9,564 nucleotides of DNA from NORP309 sp964564165 (lineage in GTDB: Bacteria; Pseudomonadota; Gammaproteobacteria; Xanthomonadales; Marinicellaceae): contig CAZLZZ010000130.1 in NCBI GenBank assembly GCA_964564165.1, positions 1 to 9,564 of the forward strand, given 5' to 3'. The position numbers and the translations under genes are program-made. Shown here in pieces: positions 1-7,715 of the stretch. Each line of letters begins with the position of its first letter. Positions within the stretch are counted from its first letter, which is position 1. The notes beneath the pieces are model-generated. The model searched no databases and was not told the origin of the DNA. It saw only the letters and a program-made list of their open reading frames with translations.

Positions 1-2397
1 TGAATTTAGGTAAGCCTGAGGATCTCCACACCATGCTTGTGAACCATTTAATGGTCCATCATTGAGGATACCATCATAGGGATCGGTTCCCAATAACGAG
101 TTGTCAACTTGAGTAAACGCGCCTGCATTGACAGAAATCTCTAGGATACCACCATCCCAACAACCACCACCAGCCCTAGATTCTAATTGCTGAGCATTAT
201 TAAACTGGAACGACAACGGTGACCTATCACTTGGTAAACTAATGATAGGTGAAGTTAAAAAGGTATCTGATGTCGAATCTTGGTCATCAACATGCCAATG
301 TTGTGTAGAGCCACCTGGAGTTGGATTGCTAGTTGATAATGCCCAAGTGTCAGCGCCTTGATTTGTACCACTCGCCCAGCCTTGTGCGCCAGCTTCAAAA
401 TCATAACTTTCTAATGAGACTGTGTTTAAACCAGCAGGACAATCACCTGGTAAAGGCAATGTTGTAAAAGAAAACACACTCGATTCTGCATCAGTAATAT
501 TACAAGCAGATTGAGTTGCCACCTTCCAATAGAGTTGTGTATTTGAGGGTAAACCAATTGCATTGAAAGTTGTTCCTGCCACGATTTCATCTACTAACAA
601 TGTTGCAAAACTCATATCATCAGAGACCATCAACCTATAGCTGGTAGCATTAGTTCCAACATTCCAAGTAAAGATCGCATCAATAGCAACATTTAGCGCA
701 TTATCGGCAGGGGCTGTTAACGTAGTCGCAGAAGTCGCACCACCAGAATACAATACTGACAAATCTACAGTAGTGGATGCTGGCATTCCGCCATCCGTGC
801 CATCTCCTTGAATGGTTAGTAAGTTTATACCAGTAGTTCCTCCTGCTCCCACATCAAAAGTAAACGTGGTTGATCCAGGAGTTGGATTGATTGTATTGTT
901 GGCAAATGTAAAACCACTAACAAAAATAGGTGAACTTGGATTAGTCAATGCAACCGAGCCTGTGAAAACACCATTAGTAACTACATTAACTGTACTACCT
1001 ACTGCATTATCTCCACTACACACCTCAATTGATGCATTATCAAGCGTTAAAGAAAAAGGATTTGGATCTGAACCAGCAATAGAAGTAACTCCAGTATTGT
1101 TTGGGTCCAGCCATGGTTTCAAGTTAAATGCAGCACCACTGCCATCATCCCAAGCCTCTGAAAACTTACCATAACAATCTAGCCCACCTGGGTTTCCACA
1201 TGAAGCTGCTCCGCCACTCAAAAAGCCCACCAATAAATGCGTATCAGGATCCCAGATGCCCGAACCTGATGAACCAGGTTCTGTCGTTCCATCTTCCCAG
1301 TTATCTACTTCCCAATGAGAGTTAACACCTCCACCAATACAACTATTTGTCGTAATAAGAGCGTCAGTATTAAAACTTATGGCTTTTTCATCTACTCCAG
1401 GATGATGAATACCAACACTGCCATTGGGAACGACTCCAGAATTATCCCAGCCTGACCAATATACCCCAAAGGCTTCTGGTGGAGTACTAGAAAGCTCAAC
1501 CAGCCCCACATCTACACCAGTCCTAGCAACCCTAAAAACAGACCCACTAACTGTATCCATTCTTGAACCACCACTTAAATCGCCACAATTAACAGACTCA
1601 TAATTCCAAATGGTAACCATAGTTGCTGCATTGCCTGCCGTTACAGAACAATGTGCAGCAGTAAGAAAATAAGGAGTAAAGCTTCTTTCAGCATCCATAA
1701 TCATGGTTCCTGTACAAGTATCTGTGCCACCCATTGTATAAGCGGCAACTGATCTAATTTCATCGCGCCATTGATCTCCAACTGGACATACTACATCATT
1801 GTTACAAGCCCCTTGTTTGGGTATCAAACCATCACCGTTGTATCTTTTAAACACATCTCTAAAACCTGTTGAAACTCTTGTTAATTCTAATTCAATATTT
1901 TCTTTCACATAATCAGGAACAAATAATTCCAAAGCAACATCACCGCCTGGCAAAGGTGCGGTCCAAAATTGCTTGTATGATTGATTGTCATTTGAAGTAT
2001 AGGGACCATCATAATAAACAGGATCATCGGCGAAACTTAGCAAATATAACTCTACACCCTTAGGTAAATGGTATTTTGTAAAGCCGAAGTTAATATCGGT
2101 TGCATTTTTTGATGAAAATCTCAAATTCCATATTTTTCCACCAGGCACATTGGTCCAAGAACCATGAGACTTAGTAGTTATACTGGTGGTATTTGGTGTG
2201 GCAAATTTCAATGGTTTAGCACTGTAATCTTTGGGGGAATTTTTCAATAATAAATTTTCAACATTTACAGAGGGCAATTGATAAATTTCCATCTGGCTTT
2301 TATTTAAAATGTTATATAACTGGCTGGGTGGTTCTTTGCCTACTCTAGCACTTGCAATACTTGCCACCACTAAAAAAATAATTAAAATTTTATTCAT
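1..2397 (-). CDS. Secreted lysyl endopeptidase-like serine protease with C-terminal beta domains (partial, C-terminus outside window)
   Basis: Reading down the minus strand from an ATG at 2397 gives 799 residues with no stop. A signal peptide (residues 1-17, ending ASIASA) and a pro-region to about residue 195 precede an S1-type catalytic domain (about 196-440). The triad is His249 in LTAAHC, Asp296 in GVDVGLVEL and Ser377 in EPGSSGSG. WSGWD and VGIHHPGVDEKAIS are hallmarks of the Achromobacter/Lysobacter lysyl endopeptidase family. Asp407 (LDCYGK) aligns by eye with the Asp that gives that family its lysine preference. Then come an immunoglobulin-like stretch (about 446-555), a fibronectin type III domain (about 561-645, with YWKVATQSAC) and a MAM/immune-inhibitor-A-like beta domain (from about 664) that is cut by the window edge. 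The start is supported by GAGGAAAG at 2412-2405, 7 nt upstream. It probably digests extracellular protein. Family call is firm; exact cleavage specificity is inferred. Confidence 0.9.
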   Translation of the reverse strand, partial: MNKILIIFLVVASIASARVGKEPPSQLYNILNKSQMEIYQLPSVNVENLLLKNSPKDYSAKPLKFATPNTTSITTKSHGSWTNVPGGKIWNLRFSSKNATDINFGFTKYHLPKGVELYLLSFADDPVYYDGPYTSNDNQSYKQFWTAPLPGGDVALELFVPDYVKENIELELTRVSTGFRDVFKRYNGDGLIPKQGACNNDVVCPVGDQWRDEIRSVAAYTMGGTDTCTGTMIMDAERSFTPYFLTAAHCSVTAGNAATMVTIWNYESVNCGDLSGGSRMDTVSGSVFRVARTGVDVGLVELSSTPPEAFGVYWSGWDNSGVVPNGSVGIHHPGVDEKAISFNTDALITTNSCIGGGVNSHWEVDNWEDGTTEPGSSGSGIWDPDTHLLVGFLSGGAASCGNPGGLDCYGKFSEAWDDGSGAAFNLKPWLDPNNTGVTSIAGSDPNPFSLTLDNASIEVCSGDNAVGSTVNVVTNGVFTGSVALTNPSSPIFVSGFTFANNTINPTPGSTTFTFDVGAGGTTGINLLTIQGDGTDGGMPASTTVDLSVLYSGGATSATTLTAPADNALNVAIDAIFTWNVGTNATSYRLMVSDDMSFATLLVDEIVAGTTFNAIGLPSNTQLYWKVATQSACNITDAESSVFSFTTLPLPGDCPAGLNTVSLESYDFEAGAQGWASGTNQGADTWALSTSNPTPGGSTQHWHVDDQDSTSDTFLTSPIISLPSDRSPLSFQFNNAQQLESRAGGGCWDGGILEISVNAGAFTQVDNSLLGTDPYDGILNDGPLNGSQAWCGDPQAYLNS

Positions 2398-2596
2398 TTG
2401 TTCTCTTTCCTCTTTAATTTAATTTAAATTTAATAATCAATATTCTGTATATCCCTCAATTACTGGCTAATTATTATGCAGGTGAGTATACTTAATACAA
2501 TCATCAATTTCAATGATTATTAGCTCTGTTAGATAATATCCAAATTTCGATATAAAAAATACAACTTTAACACCACACATAGCACGTATAGTGGAT

Positions 2597-2634
2597 GCAC
2601 TATAATTCTGGTGCATATAGTGCCTGACCGAAAA
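2597..2634. repeat. Palindrome joined to a dispersed 17-bp motif
   Basis: GCACTATA (2597-2604) and TATAGTGC (2616-2623) form a perfect 8-bp inverted repeat around an 11-nt centre. The right arm runs directly into TAGTGCCTGACCGAAAA (2618-2634), which recurs with one mismatch at 9515-9531 and as its first 10 bp at 8760-8769. It lies downstream of ffh but has no T-run beside the stem, so a simple intrinsic terminator is unlikely. Confidence 0.5.
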
Positions 2635-2665
2635 TAAAAAACCAATTTTTCAGCTACCGCTCTGA

Positions 2666-2680
2666 ATTCTCGGACAAGCT
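2666..2680. repeat. 15-bp dispersed motif just after the ffh stop codon
   Basis: ATTCTCGGACAAGCT occurs here and identically at 7718-7732. Both copies are at the 3' end of minus-strand genes and in the same orientation. Here it begins 1 nt beyond the ffh stop codon. Both have AGCT-containing flanking words (CAGCTACCGCTCTG here, CAGCTCTCGCTACGG there), so the repeat unit may be about 30-40 bp. Function unknown. Confidence 0.45.
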
Positions 2681-2681
2681 A

Positions 2682-4040
2682 TTAGAAAGGCATGCCTCCT
2701 GGCATTTTGCCTGCTAATTTACCCATCATTTTCATCATGCCTTTGCCTGAGAATTTTTTCATCATCTTCTGCATTTGATTAAATTGTTTAAGCATGCGTG
2801 TGACATCTTGAATTTCATTGCCAGAACCTGTGGCAATACGGCGCTTGCGAGAGCCTTTAATCAATTGTGGGAACTTGCGTTCTTTTTTGGTCATTGAATT
2901 GATAATGGCTATCATCTTGTCTGATGATTTATCATTGACTTGGTTTTTAACTGAATCAGGTAAATTGCCCATACCTGGTAATTTATCCATCATGGAGGAC
3001 ATGCCGCCCATATCATTCATTTGTTGTAGCTGTTCTCGAAAATCAAACAGGGTAAACCTGGCGCCTTTTTGAATTTTACTGGCCATTCTATCGGCTTTTT
3101 TCTTATCAACTTTGCGTTCAATTTCTTCAACAAGTGATAAAACATCACCCATACCCAATATACTTGAAGCAATTCTTTCTGGATGAAACGGCTCTAGAGC
3201 ATCCATTTTTTCGCCCATACCCATAAATTTAATGGGCTTGCCAACAATTTCACGTACTGATAATGCTGCTCCACCACGTGCATCACCATCTAGCTTGGTT
3301 AATATAACACCAGTTAGGTCTAAAATTTCTGAAAATGCTTTGGCAGTATTGGCGGCATCTTGACCTGTCATGGCATCAACCACAAACAATGTCTCAATCG
3401 GGTTTAAACTTTTTTGCATGCCTTTGATTTCTTGCATCATGGCATCATCAATGGCTAGACGACCTGCTGTATCAACGATTAACACATCATAAAAGCCTTT
3501 TTTTGCAGCTGCAACAGCATTTTTACCAATAGAAATCGGGTCTTCTATCACTGATGAGGGGAAAAAGGCAGCTCCCACTTGTTCTGCTACGGTTTGTAGT
3601 TGTTCGATAGCAGCAGGACGATAGACATCTGCACTGACTACCATGACTTTTTTCTTTTGTCTTTCAATTAAATATTTTGCCAATTTCGCGGTAGATGTAG
3701 TCTTACCTGCCCCTTGCAAACCTGCCATCAGTATAACAGCCGGTGGTTGTGCCGATAAGTTTAATTCCTCATTGGTAGAGCCCAAGGTGTTGGTCAACTC
3801 TTCCTTTACAATTTTAATCAACAACTGATCGGGCTTTAAACTGGTTAAAACATCTTCGCCCAGTGCTCGGGTTTTGACTTGCTCAATAAATGATTTAACA
3901 ACGGACAAAGCAACATCGGCTTCAAGCAAAGCAATACGTACTTCACGCATTGCATCCTTGATGTTATCTTCGCTTAATGTGGCTTGACCTTTTATCTTTT
4001 GAATGGATTTGGCTAAATTGTCTTTTAAATTATCAAACAT
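2682..4040 (-). CDS. ffh: Signal recognition particle protein Ffh (SRP54)
   Basis: A 452-residue GTPase that binds 4.5S RNA and N-terminal signal anchors on nascent chains and hands ribosomes to FtsY at the inner membrane. The N domain (about 1-90) starts MFDNLKDNL. The G domain shows the P-loop GLQGAGKTT (107-115), DVYRPAA (138-144), DTAGR (190-194), TKLDGDARGG (248-257) and GMGEK (274-278). The M domain (about 328-452) has the RNA-binding KGSRKRRIATGSG (396-408) and a methionine-rich tail rich in MMKK and GGM. Length matches the 453 residues of E. coli Ffh, so it is complete. It is divergent from ypjD, as in E. coli. No strong Shine-Dalgarno sequence is visible; AAAGAAA lies just upstream of the ATG. 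Confidence 0.98.
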   Translation of the reverse strand: MFDNLKDNLAKSIQKIKGQATLSEDNIKDAMREVRIALLEADVALSVVKSFIEQVKTRALGEDVLTSLKPDQLLIKIVKEELTNTLGSTNEELNLSAQPPAVILMAGLQGAGKTTSTAKLAKYLIERQKKKVMVVSADVYRPAAIEQLQTVAEQVGAAFFPSSVIEDPISIGKNAVAAAKKGFYDVLIVDTAGRLAIDDAMMQEIKGMQKSLNPIETLFVVDAMTGQDAANTAKAFSEILDLTGVILTKLDGDARGGAALSVREIVGKPIKFMGMGEKMDALEPFHPERIASSILGMGDVLSLVEEIERKVDKKKADRMASKIQKGARFTLFDFREQLQQMNDMGGMSSMMDKLPGMGNLPDSVKNQVNDKSSDKMIAIINSMTKKERKFPQLIKGSRKRRIATGSGNEIQDVTRMLKQFNQMQKMMKKFSGKGMMKMMGKLAGKMPGGMPF

Positions 4041-4056
4041 CTGAATTTCTTTTCAC

Positions 4057-4085
4057 TTGGTATTTTACGATACGTTCATTATAAT
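4057..4085 (+). promoter_or_regulatory. Predicted sigma70 promoter for ypjD-corB
   Basis: TTGGTA (4057-4062) is 17 bp from a perfect TATAAT (4080-4085), placing transcription start near 4092, about 27 nt before the ypjD ATG at 4119. Prediction from consensus match and spacing only. Confidence 0.55.
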
Positions 4086-4107
4086 ACTTGATATGACTAA
4101 ATCACAA
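4078..4107 (-). promoter_or_regulatory. Predicted sigma70 promoter for ffh, overlapping the ypjD promoter
   Basis: On the minus strand, TTGTGA (4107-4102) is followed after 18 bp by TATAAT (4083-4078). This hexamer shares four base pairs with the TATAAT of the plus-strand promoter because ATTATAAT (4078-4085) reads as a near-symmetric -10 in both directions. The predicted ffh leader is about 30 nt. Confidence 0.5.
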
Positions 4108-4118
4108 ATTATTATCCA

Positions 4119-4874
4119 ATGCAAATCGTAATTATTCTATCCGTCTTGCTTTATTTACTTTGGGCGACTCCAAAGTCGCAAGTTCCCTATGCCAATTATT
4201 TAGGAATTATTGCTTGGCTATTACAAGCGGTACTTTGTTTTTACAGCTTGTTTAGCGAAAATGGTTGGAAATTACATATCGGCAATGCCATCTTATTGGT
4301 TTCTTGGTTATCTGTATTGATAGTAATGTTGTTTAAACTAAAAAGCGCATGGGTTAAAGTTCCTTTGGTGCTTTTTGTGATAACAGCCCTTTTTTTAATT
4401 GATATCAACCCAGTATTGAGCTATTACCATTACAAACAATTTTCTTGGCAACTCAATTTACACATCAGCTTGTCCATGTTGGCTTATTCCATATTAACGG
4501 TAGCTGCCTTGTTTGCTGTATCCTTGTTGGTTCAAATAAAAAAAGTTAAAAACTCACAGTTTGATACAGGCAGCAACTTATTGTCCATCATTGATGAAGA
4601 AAAGAAACTGTTTCAATTAATATCTCTGGGTTGGTTAATTCTCTCAACTTCCTTGCTTTCAGGCGTTATTTTTATTGATAACTTTATGGACCAACACCTG
4701 GGTCACAAAGTAGTGTTTTCATTGCTCGCTTGGTTGATTTTTGGTTTTTTGATTTTTGGCAGAGTAACTAAAGGTTGGCGTGGTGAAAAATTAATCCTGT
4801 TAACAATAACAGGCATGACTTTATTGGCTATTGGTTACTTGGGGAGCAAAATCGTGTTGGAGTGGGTTATTTAA
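4119..4874 (+). CDS. ypjD: YpjD/CorE inner-membrane protein, CcsA/CcmC-like cytochrome c assembly family fold
   Basis: 251 residues, almost all hydrophobic, with about eight predicted membrane helices (for example 2-16, 26-44, 55-72, 81-96, 116-139, 167-187, 197-214, 225-244). It belongs to the cytochrome c assembly (CcsA-like) membrane family but is the short YpjD type. I see no WWD haem-handling motif. Histidines in LNLHISLS (His115) and GHKVVFSLLAW (His196), followed by GRVTKGWRGEK, match the positions conserved in YpjD proteins. E. coli YpjD is about 263 residues and has been linked genetically to magnesium/cobalt handling as CorE; a haem role is unproven. It lies between ffh (divergent) and corB, overlapping corB by one base, so the two are probably translated from one mRNA. 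The assignment rests on both sequence and gene order. Confidence 0.88.
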   Translation: MQIVIILSVLLYLLWATPKSQVPYANYLGIIAWLLQAVLCFYSLFSENGWKLHIGNAILLVSWLSVLIVMLFKLKSAWVKVPLVLFVITALFLIDINPVLSYYHYKQFSWQLNLHISLSMLAYSILTVAALFAVSLLVQIKKVKNSQFDTGSNLLSIIDEEKKLFQLISLGWLILSTSLLSGVIFIDNFMDQHLGHKVVFSLLAWLIFGFLIFGRVTKGWRGEKLILLTITGMTLLAIGYLGSKIVLEWVI

Positions 4875-6157
4875 TGGAAGAAGTATCCCTGAATGTTTTA
4901 TTTAGTATTTTAGTTATTCTGCTATTTCTATCGGCCTTCTTTTCTAGCTCTGAAACCGCATTAATGACCTTAAACCGCATCCGCCTAAAAAACAAAGCCA
5001 AAACCAGCAAATCAGCAAGACAGGCAGAAAAACTATTACAAAAACCCGACAGACTGATTGGTTTAATTTTAATTGGCAACAATTTTATCAATATTGCTGC
5101 TTCAACCATTACCACTTTTGCTGCTTTAAAGATTGCCGCAGATTATGAAATAAGCCCAGAAGCAGCTGCTGCTTACGGTACAATATTACTAACATTGTTG
5201 ATATTAATCTTTGCCGAAGTCACGCCCAAGACTTATGCGGCCTTGCACCCAGAGCGCATTGCATTCCCAGCATCTTATGTCCTTACTCCCTTGCTCAAAA
5301 TCATGTATCCCTTGGTTTGGGTAACCAACTTGTTAACCAATGGTATTTTGCGTTTACTGGGTGTTTCTAAGGACGCAGCCGAAAAAGCTTTATCGCGTGC
5401 AGAATTGCGTACATTAATGATTGAAAACAACAATTTAAAACCAGATACCAAACAAAAAATGATGATCAATGTGCTGGATTTAGAACACATTAATGTAGAT
5501 GACATCATGGTTCCGCGCAATGAAGTGGTTGGTATTGACATCACCGATAACTGGGATGATATATTGCAACAACTGGTAGGAACCTATTTAACCCGGCTGC
5601 CCGTTTATAAAGAAGACTTAAACAATGTTATTGGTGTCTTACATATTCGAACCATTTTGCCACAATTATCAAGCAACACTCTTGATTTAAAAGGTTTGTG
5701 TGCGGTACTAAGAAAGCCTTACTTCGTTCCTGAAGGCGCTAATTTAATCATCCAACTCAAAGAATTTCAAAGAAAAGAACGCCGTTTAGGCTTAGTTGTA
5801 GATGAATATGGCGACATACTGGGCTTAGCTACTTTGGACGATATTTTAGAAGAAATTGTTGGTGATTTCACCTCAGAACCAAAAAATCGTGGGCGTTCCA
5901 TCATCAAACAATCCGAAAACGAGTACAGCATTGATGGCCGCATACAATTGCGCTCACTCAATCGCCGCATGCAATGGGATCTGCCTTTAGAAGAAGCCAC
6001 TACATTGAGCGGATTAATCACCGAACATTTGGGAAATCTGCCCAATAAACAAACCTCCATGAAAATTAAAAACTACGAAATCACCATCATAAACGTCGAT
6101 GATGATAATGTGGTTAGAAAGGCTTTGGTTAAGAAAGTGGTTGAGAAAGCCAGTTAG
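4874..6157 (+). CDS. corB: CorB-type CNNM/HlyC-CorC family magnesium transporter
   Basis: 427 residues from the ATG at 4874. The CNNM (DUF21) membrane domain spans about 5-190, with FSSSETAL (23-30), GNNFINIAAS (68-77) and AEVTPKTYA (114-122). A CBS pair (about 206-330) includes MVPRNEVVGID (212-222) and VVDEYGDILGLATLDDIL (308-325). A CorC/HlyC domain (about 340-423) ends the protein. The membrane domain separates it from soluble CorC and fits E. coli CorB (YfjD), which also follows ypjD. CNNM/CorB proteins move Mg2+ across the membrane using an ATP-responsive CBS module. A GTG at 4862 would add four residues. I prefer the ATG because it forms a TAATG stop-start junction with ypjD and gives MEEVSLNVL, resembling the start of E. 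coli YfjD. GGAG lies at 4859-4862. Confidence 0.93.
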   Translation: MEEVSLNVLFSILVILLFLSAFFSSSETALMTLNRIRLKNKAKTSKSARQAEKLLQKPDRLIGLILIGNNFINIAASTITTFAALKIAADYEISPEAAAAYGTILLTLLILIFAEVTPKTYAALHPERIAFPASYVLTPLLKIMYPLVWVTNLLTNGILRLLGVSKDAAEKALSRAELRTLMIENNNLKPDTKQKMMINVLDLEHINVDDIMVPRNEVVGIDITDNWDDILQQLVGTYLTRLPVYKEDLNNVIGVLHIRTILPQLSSNTLDLKGLCAVLRKPYFVPEGANLIIQLKEFQRKERRLGLVVDEYGDILGLATLDDILEEIVGDFTSEPKNRGRSIIKQSENEYSIDGRIQLRSLNRRMQWDLPLEEATTLSGLITEHLGNLPNKQTSMKIKNYEITIINVDDDNVVRKALVKKVVEKAS

Positions 6158-6281
6158 ACTTATATTTTCGAGGGTGTAGCATAATTTAAAATTGAGTTTT
6201 AAACATTATTAATTTATTTGGAAAATACAATGAAAATACAATGGCTGTCCCTATTAGACATCAATTAACTTGACCGGCTGG

Positions 6282-6403
6282 AAATCAAAAACAATTATCG
6301 CACAACGGCACGGCGTACACAGCGAAAGATAAAAAACAATTGTCCGCAGATGAGGGCAGATAGCGCAGATGAAAAAATCGTAGATTTGATTCCATCGAGC
6401 GAG
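6282..6403. repeat. Direct repeat copy 1 (122 bp) with three phased GCAGAT words
   Basis: Pairs with 6622-6723. The shared core includes CAATTATCGCACAACGGCA, CACAGCGAAAGATAAAAAAC and TTGTCCGCAGATG. This copy has 19 extra bases (GAGGGCAGATAGCGCAGAT) that triplicate GCAGAT at 6346, 6356 and 6365, spaced 10 and 9 bp apart. Similar GCAGATGA-rich intergenic repeats are common in environmental Gammaproteobacteria; their function is unknown. Confidence 0.85.
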
Positions 6404-6494
6404 TTTATAAATTTTTCATCAATAATGGACACGTCTAATACACCTCACCGTGCCTCTTTACTTCGCGAACTTAAATAAAGATGGGCGAATTACC

Positions 6495-6526
6495 GTAGGT
6501 TGGCGTTGAGGTACGAAACCCAACAA
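6495..6526. repeat. GTAGGTTGG-type intergenic repeat, degenerate
   Basis: The stretch starts GTAGGTTGGCGTTGAGG and ends GAAACCCAACAAC. It resembles the widespread gammaproteobacterial repeat with GTTGG and CCAAC arms (here about 6499-6503 and 6519-6523), which can form a short imperfect hairpin. Recognition is from memory of the family. Confidence 0.45.
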
Positions 6527-6621
6527 CAGACCACCACTAAATTCTTAAACAAATATGGATTATATTAAAACACACATCCAACTCAACTGATTGTTAAACA
6601 AGTAACCGCACCTTTTCTTTA

Positions 6622-6723
6622 AAATCAAGAGCAATTATCGCACAACGGCACGGCGACACAGCGAAAGATAAAAAACAATTGTCCGCAGATGAAAAAATCG
6701 TATTTTTGATTCCACCAAGCGAG
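6622..6723. repeat. Direct repeat copy 2 (102 bp) with a single GCAGAT
   Basis: About 94% identical to 6282-6403 by eye, with six mismatches. It lacks the 19-bp GCAGAT expansion and one T in CGGCGTACACAGCG (here CGGCGACACAGCG). A short similarity resumes downstream (TCTAATACAYCT in both), so the ancestral unit may extend to about 150-160 bp. Confidence 0.85.
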
Positions 6724-6792
6724 GATAGTTGTCGCCAAATCGGTCACGTTAATTGTCATCTAATACATCTTTGTATCTTATGGATATGGGTA

Positions 6793-7527
6793 TTATCTAA
6801 TATTTGACTTGGCAATTTTTATCCAATGTTTTTCCTTCTTTTGGTAAAACTTTGGTGCAAGCTTACTGCGGTTAATTGTGTCATTAAAAACCTGCTTGGC
6901 TTTTTCTTGACTGCCTAACTGCAAGAGCAACAAAGCATACCTGATACGTCCTTCTTCTCCAGGATAGTTTTCAGACACAATTTCGTACTCTTTTATGGCT
7001 TCATCAAAGCGTTCAAGTAGTTCTAAGCTGCGCGCATAAAGCAAATGACCATCGGTAGAAGTATATTTGGGGTTGAATTTTAATATATCATCTAAAGTTG
7101 TTAATGTTTTGTGGTATTCTTCATTAGCAAAATAGGCTTGTGCCAGTTTAAACATAGTATCAGAATCACCTTCACCCACTCCGGTTAAACAAGATTGGTA
7201 TAACTCTATAGCGTCAGTTGCCATTTTGGCTTCTAAACATTCGTCGGCTAATTTTTGTTTGTTTTCCAAGGTATTGGCTAATTCTAATTTAGCTTTCTTT
7301 TTACGCAATTCTCTTTGTGGGTCGATTGCTTTGATTAATGAATTTTTTGCCACATGTACGGTTCGTGATTGTCCCATTTCTGGCAATATCTGGGTGAAAA
7401 AATACATACCCACACCTATACCAGGCAAGAACATGATAATGTACACCCAATAAGTTTCACGTCCAGTTTTGACCACATGAATGGCAAAAGCTAATTGTAC
7501 AGTGAATGCTAGTCCGATAAATGGCAT
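6793..7527 (-). CDS. Membrane-anchored TPR protein with PLDc_N-like N-terminus
   Basis: 244 residues. Two membrane segments (about 2-18 and 26-46, with GRETYWVYIIMFLPGIGVGMY between and through the second) resemble the short hydrophobic PLDc_N-type module. A basic linker (about 55-82) leads to a helical region with tetratricopeptide-like repeats at about 90-118, 122-152 (FKLAQAYFANEEYHKTLTTLDDIL), 160-190 (YARSLELLERFDEAIKEYE) and 192-220. TPRs are protein-protein adaptors, so this is probably a cytoplasmic scaffold on the inner membrane; the partner is unknown. GGAG is 5 nt before the ATG and supports the start. It stands alone between convergent corB and the 59-residue gene upstream. Family-level call only. 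Confidence 0.8.
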   Translation of the reverse strand: MPFIGLAFTVQLAFAIHVVKTGRETYWVYIIMFLPGIGVGMYFFTQILPEMGQSRTVHVAKNSLIKAIDPQRELRKKKAKLELANTLENKQKLADECLEAKMATDAIELYQSCLTGVGEGDSDTMFKLAQAYFANEEYHKTLTTLDDILKFNPKYTSTDGHLLYARSLELLERFDEAIKEYEIVSENYPGEEGRIRYALLLLQLGSQEKAKQVFNDTINRSKLAPKFYQKKEKHWIKIAKSNIR

Positions 7528-7612
7528 AAAAACTCCAATAGTGTTTCTTCTTGTTAAACCCAGCCAGATTCACCATCTCACCAGAATTTGTTTTTATAAA
7601 TTGACCCTCTGA

Positions 7613-7641
7613 ATTTTACCTCATCCCATATATAGCGACAA
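7613..7641 (-). promoter_or_regulatory. Predicted sigma70 promoter for the TPR gene
   Basis: On the minus strand TTGTCG (7641-7636) is followed after exactly 17 bp by TAAAAT (7618-7613). This would give a leader of about 80 nt before the ATG at 7527. Consensus-based prediction. Confidence 0.45.
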
Positions 7642-7715
7642 GCTTTAAAAGTAAAACAATACATCAACACATATTAGTGAAAAATCTGACTCAAACCAGC
7701 TCTCGCTACGGTCCC

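Larger units (their letters stand above)
6158..6792. other. 635-bp gene-free, repeat-rich intergenic region
   Basis: No frame on either strand holds a convincing gene. Contents in order are an AT-only hairpin TTTAAAA-TTGAG-TTTTAAA (6185-6203) that might weakly end corB transcription, a 12-codon ATG frame at 6230, direct repeat copy 1 (6282-6403), a GTAGGTTGG-type relic (6495-6526) and direct repeat copy 2 (6622-6723). corB and the TPR gene converge on this region, so it needs no promoter for either. Confidence 0.7.

Noticed and set aside
812..1325. Plus-strand reading frames of 120 and 65 codons opposite the protease
   Set aside because: They lie wholly antisense to a continuous 799-codon frame with recognisable catalytic motifs; low-complexity Pro/Thr/Val translation marks them as shadows.
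2499..2518. AATCAT...ATGATT inverted repeat as operator of the protease gene
   Set aside because: Six-bp arms in very AT-rich DNA, about 100 bp from the start codon; chance is a sufficient explanation.
6185..6203. Hairpin TTTAAAA-TTGAG-TTTTAAA as corB terminator
   Set aside because: The stem is all A/T and lacks a following T-run, so it is unlikely to terminate by itself.
6230..6268. 12-codon ATG frame after corB (MKIQWLSLLDIN)
   Set aside because: Too short, no following gene to control, and no matching frame downstream; not supportable as a leader peptide.
6282..6723. CRISPR array
   Set aside because: Only two copies, 340 bp apart and over 100 bp long with an indel between them; no short regular spacers and no cas genes.
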